Source: Mangifera indica
Taxonomy: Eukaryota; Streptophyta; Magnoliopsida; Sapindales; Anacardiaceae
DNA length: 64,000 bases
Assembly (NCBI RefSeq): GCF_011075055.1
Contig: NC_058145.1
Span: 4,807,228 to 4,871,227, forward strand
Direction of reading: 5' to 3'
Of the stretch, positions 49,569-62,384 are shown piece by piece; the stretch's first letter is position 1, and each line of letters opens with the position of its first letter. The translations under genes and the position numbers were made by a program. A model generated the notes under the pieces. The model had not been told where the DNA came from. It was given only the letters and a program-made list of their open reading frames with translations, and did no database searches.

Positions 49569-49812
49569 TGTTATATTGTAAAGTTATTGTACCAAGAATT
49601 TGATGGAATATTGTTATGTGGAAATTAAATATAATTGAATGTGTTAATATATTTTAATTATATTTAATGGAATATGACTATGTAAGCAAACCTTAACAAT
49701 GCAATTCACATATATAACAAAAAAAGCAAAAAGACTTAGAAGTGTTACTACTAGTGATAATAGTTATTCTAGAATAGTTTCTTTAATATATATAATTTTA
49801 ATTGTAATTTAT

Positions 49813-51300
49813 TGTTGGTTTATGGTTGAATATGGTTGAGAAAATAACATGAATAAACTCATTCAAGTGTGAAAAGATTGTACAGATGAAATACAAACAT
49901 AATAACAAAAAGGCCCAAATTTTATAACTTTTCCAACAAGAATCTTTGGTTTGATAAAGTAATACACTTGAACTCAAATGTTTCTAAAAATAATCCACCC
50001 ACGCACCCAAGAGAAATGTAAGAGCCCAAAGGTTTATAAAACTTTTAGTGAGAGAGGTTTTTTTATTCAATTGGCAAAATCTTCACAAAATGTGATACAT
50101 GGTTGGTTCATCTAGTTGTGGGTTAAAAATAATTATCAATTTTACATGGCACCACACTAAATAATTCTTATTATTTAGTTGTCATATTAATATATTTATA
50201 ATACACTTAAGCACCCCTATTATATCGCATGACACCTTAACATTTTAAAATGTCATATATACCCATGTAACTTTTTACATGATTTTACTTTATTACCCTT
50301 CAAAAGGTGTTAGTCATCCCTAGATAATTATTTTTGTCTCATATCTCTCAAACTTCTCAAGTTTATATGTGTGAACTTCTATGTTCATTGTGCCCTAACT
50401 AAAAACTAATTTCAAACGAACTAAAAAACAATTTTAGAGACTCTTCAGCAATGGTAGTATCTAGTAATAATCTATAGCCCGTAAACCAAAATGAGGACAT
50501 ACTCTGTTGAACTTATTTTTTATCATACGTACTGTGTAGTAAAATCTCTCTATTGTCAAATCTTAACTGAGAATGGGTTCATGGCATGTCAAAACCCTAA
50601 CTTCAATCATATATTGAATCATCAATCAATGTTTCTCAAACACATTATCACAAGCAACTTTTGTATGACATCTTATACTCTAGTTAGAGATTTTGGTTTT
50701 TGATATTTTTCGATATTCGTCTTAGACCTCGAATCCAAAAACATTTAGTCAATATATCTCATATTGACTATCATCATTTCTGTATATGAACAACGTATGA
50801 TCAAACCCACTTATTGCACGTGTCATGAATAGTTTCATGCTCACACACCATATGAGAATATGCATCCATACTATATCTATGACATCTCAGGTCTAAGACT
50901 AATATAATCTAATGACAAATCATTGATCACATGTTACATGTCCATGTGACAATCAACCACATCTGAAAAGCAATTTCCAAACTGTTAATCCATACCAATG
51001 TCTTAATGATATGACTTTCATATCACCTGCACTAATATCATTTCATGATATTCAACTAAGATACTTAGTATGTCTACTGTGCAATGACATTTCCCAATTA
51101 ACATAATGTATGTAGAGGACACTTTGATGATTTAATCTTCTGAAGATCTGCATCATTCGAACACTTTGTATGCATATAATTTATTTAATAAGCAAATAAA
51201 TAAATATTGAAATAGCATACGAATGTTAAGAAAGAAGAACTCTTTCTTTTATTATTACATAAATATTATTACAAGATTAAATACCCTAAAACCGATAACA
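49813..51300 (-). mobile_element. Copia-type solo LTR (LTR C)
   Basis: On the minus strand it starts TGTTATCGGTTTTAGGGTAT (51300) and ends near AACCATAAACCAACA (49813), ~1.49 kb with TG...CA ends. It is recognised because an independent, inverted copy lies at 52012-54935: both contain CACATGGACAT, AATGATTTGTCAT and CATGAACCCAT in the same order. No coding sequence is attached. Edge pentamers (TTTAT, TGATT) do not match. The plus frame 50491-50703 is an LTR by-product. Confidence 0.65.
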
Positions 51301-52011
51301 TGATTAGTCCCTAAGGAAAACATTAACATGCACTACTAGCTATAATACTGGTTGAAGATGTCAAATCTAAATGTTTTTGTAAGATTGAAATTCATATAAT
51401 CAATGTATTTATAAAACAAATAATATTATATTATCCATAAAACGAACAAACAAACTTGAACATTTGAGTACTACTTATATTTGAATGAGTAAATAAATAT
51501 CCACTAGGAGATAGGAGACAAAGTATCGATCAACAAGCATTTTCACCCCATTTTTAAACAATGCAATTAAATGACATGAGAAGGTAATATCACTTAGTTA
51601 TATATCGATCTGACTAGCAAGGAAGAGGTTGCATATAATGTCATGGTAAAGTCAAGTGTAAGTGTCTTTAGACTTTAGTCATTAACAAAAACTACTTAAA
51701 AGAAGGATATAATGGATTGCTCAAGTTAAAAATTCACATAATCAAGCCTTCTAATCGCACATATTAACTAATATAGGCTTACTTAATATAAGATTATATT
51801 AATTATTATTGGCAACCACAAAGCTCGGATATGCCAATTTCTTACTTTGCAATCCATTTAAAATCTCCAAAATCATAAACGATTAAAAAGATGAAAACAC
51901 ACTAAGGTGCACATTTATCCTTGCTTCAAAACCGTGATTATTCAATTTAAACTCTCCAAAATCATAGGTAATGCAAAAATACAAGAATTGCCTTATGCAT
52001 ACTCATGATTG
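51301..52011. other. Non-coding spacer between inverted LTRs
   Basis: AT-rich, no domain. A short repeat, CTCCAAAATCATA, occurs at ~51864 and ~51954. Confidence 0.5.
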
Positions 52012-54935
52012 TTATAATGTTTCTTTTAATGTATACACTAGGAACCAATAGTTTTGTTAATTTAAAGGCATTTCACTTTGTATGTATAATTTATATTAAT
52101 AAAAGAAGTGTTTGCTTTTTCACATGTGTATTTTGTTTCACTTCATTTATTTATTCTTTAAATACATTGCATACATGTGAAATCAATGGTAATAGTGTGG
52201 GTGAAAAGTAATATCATTATGACATTTGTGGATTAACAACTAGTGAATTGTTTTTTTAACATGACCGATTACAATGAATCACATGGACATTTAAAATGTA
52301 GTCAATGATTTGTCATAATATCATACTAGTGTACCATTAATCTTTAGACTTGAGATGTCATGACTAGATTTGATATGGATATGTATGTTTCATATAGTGT
52401 ATACGTACGAGACTACTCATACCACATACAATAAGTAGGATTGATCATACATTGCTCGTGTATGGAAATAGGTGATAGTGAATAAGGAATTCATTGGCTC
52501 AAAATAAGTTGATTTTGAGTTTCCAAACAAATATCGATAAATATTAGAAAACATAAATCTCTAGCCAGAGTATGACATCCCTCTCTAGACGTATACTGTT
52601 ATCTTGAATATGGTCCAAAGAAATGTGTACTACTTAACTAATTAACTTAATACATTAGAATAACAAATAGTACACTGTTAAAAACACCTACTAACATTCA
52701 CACACAAAAAGGTGCCATAAATAAAACCCTTGAAGTCATAACATCCATACTAGCATTAATAATAATAATAAACTCCTTAATGCATGTTTGAAACACTCAA
52801 TCATAAAAGTTAGTGCATAGACTCCATAAAAACATGTAATAATAATAACTGTATTTAAAAATAGAATTGACTATTTAGCCCATCTGTCTCATGCAACAAC
52901 TTATACTAGACTATTGGCTCTCCTACATACCTTACTACTCACCTCTACCTATAGAACCACAAAAAAGAACATGCAAGTGATTAAACACTCAACAAATAGG
53001 TGACATCTCGATATCTAACAAGATGCATAAACTAAAAGCTTGCATTCTATCACTAAGTTGTTATGTGTTCATACTTGGCACCTTCGTGCCTTATCATAGG
53101 CCATACACACAGTCTACCAAGCCTAAGCCTAAGCTAAACTCAACACATTTGATACCTAGTGAAAGTAATTGACACCTCGCATATCTATTAACTAACTATT
53201 GTGCCTTAAACATATGTTGATCAGATTATCGAACTAATTAACTATAATGATACCCTGATTACACGAGGAACTAATTTTAGTCCCTCTTTTACAACATACG
53301 CATAGTTATAAGATTGCTAACTGAAACCACCTTTAGGTGGCCCTTACCTTAGGCATATATGTGATGCATCTCGCTAACCATGTGAGGAACTAACTATGAG
53401 ACCACTCATTTACCAAGTACCCTTGAACTGCCTATATGGCTAATATGCCTTAGCATTGAATGCATGATGCATCTCATAGGTACTATCTCTCATGTAGCCT
53501 TATTGTTTTCACATAACTAACCACTTATGCACATAATTGGTGGTTATCTAAGTATACCTTTATATTTTAGAATTTTATAGTTTTTAACCTAAATCTAACT
53601 TAGACAGGATTTGGTGTCATCTTTTACAAAGTTGGGCATCTTTACCTTGACTAGATATCTTTTCCCCTATCTTTTCTAGTCTTTTCTAGCTTAATTTCTT
53701 ATTATGCATTTAGTTATGGGTAGTTTGGTAATTTTCCTCTTTGGAAAGGAGCAGTAAGTGCCTTTTCTCCTTCATTCTACTTTTCTAGCCTTAGGAATAG
53801 GTGGTACTCCTTGTGAGTTTACTATTGCTCATTCTTAGTCTCTTCAACTCATTCTTTGCTTGTTAGCACAAATGATCGCGCGTCTCTTACAAAATGTTGC
53901 GCATATGGAATTCCTCTATCGGACATTCATGCCATGCATGAACAAGATTATTTGTTATTTAAAAGATGAAAAATGTTACCTATTATAGGTACTGGCCATT
54001 CATGACATCTAGAACTTGCATATCCTACTCGTTTTTACGATTTTCAAGTCATATAACACAAGTTCAATTCTCTACTTCATCAAAACTCTAACTTTAAACA
54101 GGTCTTAACATGATTCTAATGCAACATATTCATGAAACCAATACGAATCCAAAACTCATGAATCAAATATGCTATTAATCATATTCCTATAGACATGCTC
54201 ATGATTTTACATATATGCAAACCTTCTTAGTTGATTCAAGCACAAATCCTCATGATTTCTAATCATTAACGTACTAAAGTATTAAGCCCATACATCTACT
54301 AGACATAATCATGGCAATCGATGTATGTCTATCAATGAGAGAGGGAGGAAATGGAGAGGCCAAACTACTTACCTTACCTTCATTGCTCAAGCTTTCTCAA
54401 CGTTGTTACAGTGATTCCAAGGATCCAACTCTCTTCCTTGCACTTTAGGGATTTCTTCTTGCAACTTTTTCTCTTAATTATGTGTTGGAACAGAAAAATA
54501 TTCTAACGTGAAAAATGCTAACACAATGCCTCCTTTTTATATTGATTAAAAACACAACGAACAGGTAATCGTATGGTCAGTACTGACATCTTAATGAAAA
54601 GACAACACGCTTATAGTGCACATTCGTTCCTACTTATTCAAATTGAAGAACTTACTTAAATCATACCCAATATAAAGGAAAAGATGAAATTACCCCTAAG
54701 GCTTGCGTATGATTGTTACACAGATTAAAAAAAAAAGTCACATGAAAGGTTACTTATAGTGACACATTCCAAATATATTGTTTGACAATTTGATAAATGA
54801 TGAAGGCTAGGGTTTTGACGTACCATGAACCCATCCTTGATTAGGATTCGACAACAAATGGATTTTACTATATGACATGTACAATCAGGAAAATGTTCTA
54901 TGGAGTTCATTTTGCAAACTATCTCAACTCAACAT
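52012..54935 (+). mobile_element. Second copy of the LTR C family, split by a gypsy LTR
   Basis: 52012-52570 matches the first half of LTR C in the opposite orientation: start TGTTATAATGTTTC, CACATGGACATTTAAAATGT, GACTTGAGATGTCATGA. 54726-54935 matches the continuation (GGCTAGGGTTTTGACGTACC then CATGAACCCATCC). Between them is the insert 52571-54720. The far end fades after ~54935. The minus frame 54725-54910 is the mirror of the one at 50491-50703 and neither is a gene. Confidence 0.7.
52571..54720 (-). mobile_element. Gypsy-type solo LTR (2.15 kb)
   Basis: On the minus strand it begins TGTAACAATCATACGCAAGC (54720) and ends at GAGAGGGATGTCATA. The pentamers CAGAG (52566) and CAGAT (54721) flank it, 4 of 5. 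53700-53800 carries a GGGTAGTTTGGTAATTTTCC and AAGTGCCTTTTCTCCTTC block that I associate with Tekay/Del-like LTRs. No coding region. It splits the copia LTR copy at 52012-54935. Confidence 0.65.
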
Positions 54936-55204
54936 TAAGAGCTTGTTAGATCTAATTTTCAATTACATTAATGTCAAAACTCCTAAGAAGATACGTAAAA
55001 AATTCAATATTATGTAACCTTGTATTTTGTTTGTCTTTCTTTAGACATGCATTTGCTTAAATTTAGTTAGTAAAGTGTCAAACGATGGTACCTATTGTGT
55101 TGTCCTTTTTAATCATATTATTTATGTTAACATTGTATTTCTTTCACATAAATGAAAACTGCTTATGCATCATTTATTTTACCCTCTATATTTGGAAATG
55201 AATT

Positions 55205-55331
55205 ATTGTTAATAGGTTTAAACCATTAATCAAACTGTATTAAACCGCATTTTTTCAGTTCGGTTTGATTTGATTTGAAATCTAAAATGGTTTTGTTTGG
55301 TTTGAAATTTTTTTAATGTTTTTTTAGTTTG
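55205..55331. mobile_element. Left part of an AACCG/GGTTTG element split by a solo LTR
   Basis: ATTAAACCGCATTTTTTCAG, GTTCGGTTTGATTTG and GTTTGGTTTGAAA blocks here resume at 56560-56620 (GTTTGGTTTGAAAAACCTC, GTGTGCACAC...), as in the MITE at 2359. Outer ends are uncertain. Confidence 0.45.
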
Positions 55332-56559
55332 TGTAAAACCTTTGAAAATGGATAAGTAAGCCTAGAGGAGGGATGAATAGGTTTTTTAAAAAAATTGGAC
55401 ACCTAAACAATTAATTAATGCAACCACCAAACAATAAATATAAGCAAAAGTAAATAAAGAAAGTTAAAAAATGTTCAATTTAGAGTAGTTCGGAGCTTTC
55501 TCTTACAAGTCTGTTTCATCTACTTCTCCAAGCTAATGGCCTTAGAATTCCACTATCACTTGTAAATCTTTTATAATTAGTTTCTCTGGGATTTCATCCA
55601 ACAATAATAGTTATCATGGGATTTCTTCCTCATTATTTGATTACAAAAATTAAGTGTGTATATATGCCTTTCTAAGGTTGAAATCACAATTTAAATACAC
55701 TTGGTCTCTCAAGGAAATACAATGAAAGCTTTGTGAAAGTTATAAACAATATAAGTGAAAAGAATGAGTATATGGTTTGCTCAAGAGTTTTTCTAACCCT
55801 TCTTCACTTGAATTTTGCTCTATTTATAAGAAAAATGTGGCTTAAAATGTAATAGAAATTTGTCCGTTGGAACTTGAGAGAGACATTTTTCTCAAAATCT
55901 ACACATAAATGGTCGAGACAACTTTCTGGAATGGTCGACAACTACAATTATGGCTAAAGATCAACCTCGGTCAGAGCTCCTAATAGTCAACAATAAATTT
56001 TCTTGTCACTTGGTACTAATCACTACAACTTGATGTACCAATTGTTCTTGCTTTCTCATCTTAGTTCTCAAAAATTCCAAAAGGGTTAACAAGAAGAGTG
56101 ACGAATGAGTGAACAACTTGCATACAAATGATTTTTGCATTACGAATGGTCAGTATGATTGTACGAATAATCAGTATACTTTTGCTTACTTTGTTCTTGA
56201 CTTTGACTTTGTTAACTTAAGGCGAACGAGCGACGTACCAAGTAATGTTCTTGTTCCTTGTCTGAAATTTATATCTGAATGATTGGTACCCTTTTTAGCA
56301 CTAGTCGTTACTTAGCATATAGAATTCTCCCAAAATTCCTGAAGGGTTAACAACCAAAGGAATGGGTGATAAACGACATTCATACCGAGTGAAATTTTGC
56401 CTTGTATCAGTTATTCATCCCTGAGTACCAGTCGTTCTTCCTTCAGTTCTGGCATTTTTTACATTTTGTCTACCTTGTAATGTTCTAATACATTTTATGA
56501 GCTTGTTAATTATTCAAACTTATATTTTTATCATTATCAAAACACTTAAAGGTCCAACA
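55332..56559 (-). mobile_element. Sirevirus/Tork-like copia solo LTR with exact TSD
   Basis: 1228 bp. On the minus strand it starts TGTTGGACCTTTAAGTG (56559) and ends AAAGGTTTTACA (55332). GTTTG flanks both sides exactly (55327-55331 and 56560-56564). A TATAAATAG box (minus strand, near 55815-55830) and a terminal TTCATCCCTCCTCTAGG block fit Sirevirus/Tork-type LTRs; the lineage is inferred. No internal region remains, so it arose by LTR-LTR recombination. Confidence 0.88.
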
Positions 56560-56754
56560 GTTTGGTTTGAAAAACCTCTTACACAAGGTTAAATCAAAAT
56601 GTGCACACTCTTATTTTCAAGATCAAGTATGGCTCGAATAGCCTATAAGTCTAGCACAGCCTGCAAAAGTACAAGTTATGTTACCTACAAGCTAAGCTAA
56701 AAGGGGAGACTTGACCTAGCCCCATTGTCGCCTTTAGTTTTCTTATTAAAACAC

Positions 56755-57135
56755 GCAAAAGTCAACCTATCTATACAACATGCACCTATGTGTTGCACCG
56801 AATCCTCGACAAACAAGTTTAACACATAAAATATCACCACCTTTCGATGGGGTCCTTTAACACCATGGTAGTCCTAACCATATTACATATGCCTTTCATT
56901 AGGATTATATCATGACTATGGATGCTTTTAGAATGGCTACCATATGTGAACATAAGGTTCTCATAGTCAGTTGACATGCATTAATCATTTTGTCATAGTT
57001 CAAACATCCTAAAGACATTCATTTACTTTAAAGTAAAAGGATTATGGTCAACAAATTTTTGTTTTATTAATGAAAACTTGATTAAATTATGTTTATATAG
57101 ATATAACAATTAACTTTAAGAAGCCTACTCTAATA
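56755..57135 (-). mobile_element. LTR fragment of the Copia-1/3 family
   Basis: On the minus strand, TATTAGAGTAGGCTTCTTAA (57135) aligns with the start of LTRs A and B. Further in, GGTGTTAAAGGACCCCATCG, GGTGGTGA and TTCGGTGCAACACATAGGTG align with ATGTTCAACAATCTTATTAA, GGATGATGA and TTGGTGCAATAGATAGGTG of LTR B. It is cut at both ends. Confidence 0.65.
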
Positions 57136-60100
57136 GTATTATGACCATATATATGTGCATATATTCATATATAAATAAATATATCGATATGATGATGATC
57201 AAGAAAAAAAATCAACAAATCATTATTTAAAACAAAAACTCTCACTAAACCTAAATATCAAAAAACCCTAAGTGTCCTCATGTTTCCAACATAACTTTAA
57301 GAACTACACATTTTTTCTCTTTTATGAAGGGATTTAATCTATGTTTGTTCTATATTTGATGCAATATACCCTAATGCCTTCATTCTTTATGAATGATTTC
57401 TAATTGTAAAATATTTTATTTCTATATATCTCAATCTACTAATGATCTTACTGTTCTTAGTGAAGAATTCAGTTGTACTAATTCACAATAGATAAAGTTG
57501 ACGCCAAGTGGTCTGCAAATGTAATTCTTCGATAATAGACTACAAATTCAATATACATGGTCGAATATGCTACTAACGACTATTTAATGTTCATTAAGGA
57601 TATGGTATATTCAACACATATAATAATATATCCTGAAATAGATCTCAAATCATCTTGAGACCATCATAATTTTATTCTTTTGCTAATATCTCATTACCTT
57701 ATTAGTTACAACCCAAAGATTAAGAGCTAGGTTTAAGACTTATCAACCAAGAGTTTCAAATGCTAAAGCTAGATTAGGTTTCTTGCATACTTATGTATGC
57801 ATTGAGCTTCCAATAGTGTCTTCACAAGGGACATGTCACATAAATTCCTCTTCAACATCATTTTTTGGATGCTACATGATGTTAAACTTTTCTTTCATAA
57901 CATAAGCACAACTTGCCTTGTAATTTTGCATGTTAAGCCTTTAAAGCACACACCTCCAATATGTATTTTGAGACTATTCAATAAATCCATGATTCCTGCC
58001 ATAATGGATCTTAATACCAAAAATAAATTATGCATCTTCAGATCTTACACATTAAAATTCTTGAATAGAACCATATCTTAAAGATAAATATGTCCATACT
58101 AATATTCATACACTTATAAACACATATTGGTCCAATTTGTTCTCTATGAAGCTATGTGAAGATACAAATTCATCAAATTTGAGATATCACTATCAAGAAT
58201 CTTGGTTCAAAAAATAGGAAAACTTTTTTAGTTTGCATCTAAAAAGATTTTTCCTTTGGCTTTAGATAAAAGTTATTGCACCATATAGACTTTCTTATTA
58301 AGATTTCACAAAGGTGATTGTGACATTCGTCTGGTGAAGCTCTAAACCAAATGAGCAAAATGTGTCATTATGATTATGGATGAATCTTTGGTAGAAACTT
58401 GAGAAAATGTTCACTGAAATCAATGTATCTTCTGTAAGTGAAGTCATTCACAATTTATCTTGTCTTGGACTCACTTATTCTACCTTTGAAGCTTATTTTG
58501 GTCTTTTAAACTCATTTGAAGCTTACGGGTTGTAGTCATCATACTGTTCCATAAGATCTCATACCTTATTATTAGTCAAAAAAATTATTTTTTCCTTCAT
58601 GGAATTAAACTATTTGTCAAAATAAGAACAATAATGTCTTTAGAATGGATAATTGGATTTAACAATCTAACCAATATTACAATCTCTTTACTTATATACA
58701 CATAGTAAAACTTAGTAATAGTATGTCATCTTTCTCTAATAAGTCTTCTTAGTAGGGTTTATACAACTACATTAATCATAGTTTACTCATGTACTATTAG
58801 ATTAGCCATTAGTTTTTTAATGGGAACAACTTTAACGGTGATCTTAGGTTCTATGGGATTTCATGAAACTTGTTGGCTCCCTCCCTTTGATAATTCAAAC
58901 TTAATACCATCATGTCTTATAGATAATAAAAGAATCAAATACCTTGTCTTCTTTCAAAAGTGGAAGAATATTACTTTTGTATCAAGATCTAAGAATTTTA
59001 CTGTATTGGAGCCAATAACTTTAATAGCTCAATTAAGGTAATCAATGTCATATCCTTTCGAATGCCCTGGATAACTAATGACATAGCAATGAATTATCTT
59101 TAAATCTAGTCTTTTCTAGATAGGATTACAAATTTGTACATATATAAAGCATTTGTAAACTCAAAATGTCTACACTTAAGTTTTCTTCACATCTAAAACT
59201 TAAAAGAAGTATTTGGAATAGGTATACAAGAAATTTATTCAAAATATAATATGTCATCTTAATTGTTTTATCTCATAGATACTCAACTACTTTTGCTTTT
59301 TATCATAACATTAAAGCTATGATTGAGTTTTTCAAGACAACTATTTAGAGTCCTAAAATCTAGAAAATCTGGCAAAATATTCATTATGGTTATATTGTTA
59401 ACTTCAACATCCATAAAATTTCCAAATCTAAATATGGTAACCCTCTTGCTTAACTTTCATCCATTGACCAACTCCATGACCCAAAAAACTATAATCCTTA
59501 TTTAAGTCATAAGACTTATATTTCTAATTGTTGGTCTTTCCTTTATAATTAAACTTTAACTGAATGATAAAATTAGCTATTTTTTTACTCCTCCTTTTTT
59601 TAATCAACACATTTATAAATCAAATTAACAATACTCCATATTTGATTCTAAATTATATAAACAACTTAATTAACTGATCTATTAATAAAGAGTCATCCAT
59701 TATGGGAATCTTAGGGTTCTTTAAACTCTAACCAAATATCTATAACTTATCAACTCCTTTAGGGCTATCATATCATTGTCGAGTCATATCACTAATTAAA
59801 CAAATAGTTTCAGTATCATCAGATGTATTGTAATTGTAAATAACATTGATGAAGATCTCCTTAATAATTTTGGTCTAAGGTTAACCTCCCTTGAGGTAAT
59901 CGATATTGAATTTCTTCATGACAAGTAAGTTTAGCCTAATAGATTTCTCCCACTAAGCATAAAAATCTATTTTTATTCAATTGAGCTTTTATCTTTAGGC
60001 TTAGATGGTTCATCAACTCGTTAGTTCTATGAAAATTATTCCATATAACCCATGAACAATAATTTTAACCTAATGTGCTAACTTGACCACACATAATAAA

Positions 60101-60650
60101 GTTGATAACCTAAATTTATCAATCCTAATATGAGGAGAGTATTTTATATGTCATAATATTCAATCTAAAGTAAAACATGTCTCCAAACATAGTCTTTTAG
60201 GCGTAACACATGCCTTTGTACACCACCACAAGCCATTGACGTGCCATTATTAGTTCTTCATGCACTTCATAGGTTGTTGCTTGTCTTTCACGCGTTCTAG
60301 CGTGCATAATTAAACCTTTAATGCATTCTCAGACACATTATATGTTCTTATTGCGTTTCACAAGCCACCTTAAACAATTCATTCATGCCAATATGCTTAA
60401 AAAAACTTTTACGCATTCACACACAATGTTAAGAACCAATTACACATTATTATGCATAGTCATGTGCCAAAATTTATAACTCACATGCATCCATGTCCCC
60501 TCATAAGTTGTTAGTACCCATCCACGTGCCAAAAAAGTTACTTGCATGCCATCATGGACTGTTGAAAGTGTTTCACACACCCTTACACATTGAAGTGTGC
60601 CTTCCATGTGCCTCCACACGCTTTCACTCTCTACCAAGCTTCATTACACA
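57136..60650. other. Unassigned, probably decayed retroelement interior
   Basis: No domain could be read in any frame. The plus frames at 57833-58081, 58820-59041 and 59323-59505 have no signature. A TTTCTCCCACTAAGCAT block (59944) looks like a minus-strand polypurine tract. 60180-60650 is enriched in CATGCC, CACGTG and CATGCAT-like words and may be an eroded tandem array. The position between LTR debris and a copia primer-binding site (62371) suggests a dead minus-strand element. Confidence 0.4.
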
Positions 60651-60663
60651 CCAACCTGGACAT

Positions 60664-61532
60664 GATAGTGAGTCATATCGGGCTAAACTAGGCCAGCTTT
60701 AGTATGGTCCACTATGTCTACAGGTCATGTTGGCTCAAGGCCTGTTTAGTAATAGGTCTTACGGGCTAAACCAACCTATTAAAACTTTTAGGCCCACAAC
60801 ATGCCCTGAGGCCCCTTGGGTTATGCCTCCGCAAGCCTTTAATAGGTCAGTGCATTAATTTTCATAAAAAATTATTTTTTAAATTATTTTTTCTAATAAA
60901 AGAAAACATGTTAGGAAATTGAATTGTCATTAGAAAGAAGATAAATTTATTTATAATAGGTGAGTTAAGTTTTCTTTATCAATCTCACCTATTTGTGATA
61001 GCTAAAACTTGAGTTTGGTTGAAATTTATGTTTTGCTTAACCTTTATTTATAATAGGGGAAGGAAGTAGGTGATTTTATTCTTTTAGATATGGGATACTT
61101 TACACTTACAATTTTACATTTTGCACTCTTGCAAAAGTATCACATATATAAAAGAATACAATCACCTACTTCCTTTACCTATTATAAATAAATGTTCAAT
61201 ATCAACTTCAACTAAACTTAAATTTGGGTGTCACTCACATACATGAGATTGATCCAAAAAATTCAACTCATTTTTATAAGTCTAAAATTTTCATTTCTTA
61301 TAAAAATTTATAATTTTTTATATTTTAATTTTTTTTTATTTTTTTATTTTTTTAATTGTGGGCATTGTATCATCTTAGGTTAGGCCAACTCATAACCTTA
61401 AAGTCCAAGCTTGCAGAGCAAACCTAATAGCCCATAGGCTTGGCATGACCCACAATAGTGTTAGGTTATACATACTAATGTCATGCTAAAAAGATGAGGC
61501 TCAGGTCAGCCCGTCCCTTTGCCACCTCTATT
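60664..61532. mobile_element. hAT-like non-autonomous element with GGGCT ends
   Basis: The right end, reverse-complemented, reads AATAGAGGTGGCAAAGGGAC then GGGCTGACC; the left end GATAGTGAGTCATATCGGGC then TAAAC is a decayed partner. Many plant elements of this kind have TAGAGGTGGC ends and GGGCC/GGCCC-rich interiors, seen here at 60680-60850 and 61370-61500. No duplication was seen. It contains the hairpin at 60925-61310. Confidence 0.6.
60925..61310. repeat. Long near-perfect inverted repeat (hairpin)
   Basis: The arm ~60925-61100 pairs with ~61133-61310 around a loop of ~32 bases. The inner 60 bases are almost perfect (ATTTATAATAGGxxAAGGAAG then TAGGTGATT against their complement, then TATTCTTTTA); outer parts diverge. 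Probably a foldback MITE that landed inside the hAT-like element. A transcript would form a long hairpin. Confidence 0.85.
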
Positions 61533-62370
61533 CTTGCCACACACCACCACATTCAACTTATCATTTTTGACACACATGTATAACACACCATCTCCCAACC
61601 AAGTAGGTTTGGTTCATTAGGCTTCTAAGTCAATTTTTGGTTGAATGTTACCCAGAATTTGACCCAGTTCGACCTTGACCAAGTCAATTTGATTCATTTG
61701 ATTTTTTGAGTTTGACATCCTAGTTCTCTTGACCTGGTTCTGACTTGCAATTTAGGATAAACCCTAATCAACACAATTTGTCTCCAGTAGTTGATTCCTT
61801 CAATTTTGTTAATAGTCAATGATTCTTGTCAATAAAGAAGGTGTTTCTCATGTCATCAACGTCTTAGGAGGTGTAGCTGCCTATGATTCACACCGAAAAA
61901 GTGTGACAAGGGACAGAGATCTCTAATTTTGATTTGACACCATCAATTCTAGTCTTACTTCATTGAATGAAAGTTTTGACCAACGAAGACAGGTTGTGAG
62001 GTCACGACTCACTTGATTGTGACCATGGTGATGTCGTTGCTTGAATTTTTGTTGTAAAATGTGACAAAGGTGGTAGCCACACTCGACGGGGTTAGTTGAA
62101 TTTTGACTAGAAAACTAAACTGAATTCTAAGATCATTTTGACCAGCCTTAAATCACTAAAATTATGAATTTTTAGTTATAATTTCGAATTTTAAAGGATC
62201 AATTTTGAATCCCTAGTTTCAAGATTAAAATATGCCCTAACTTCTACATGGAACCCTAATTTTGAATTTTCCATTCCTAATTTTGAGTGATTTTCTTTAA
62301 TCTCTAATTAAGAATAATACATTCTTATTTCAATTCCAAAAAATTCAGATTTTGTAACCTAATGCAACTA
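61533..62370 (-). other. Presumed untranslated leader of a copia-like element
   Basis: It lies between the hAT-like element and the primer-binding site at 62371. On the minus strand the first ~200 bases are AT-rich and then short open stretches occur, without gag signature. Confidence 0.35.
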
Positions 62371-62382
62371 TCTCTTATACCA
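62371..62382 (-). other. Decayed copia primer-binding site
   Basis: On the minus strand TGGTATAAGAGA follows LTR-terminal CTTACA and the spacer TA. The family's initiator-Met tRNA site starts TGGTATCAGAGC. Two substitutions near the middle and the last base differ. Confidence 0.55.
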
Positions 62383-62384
62383 TA

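Noticed and set aside
50491..50703. 70-codon frame similar to the minus frame at 54725-54910
   Set aside because: The similarity reflects two copies of one LTR, not a conserved protein.
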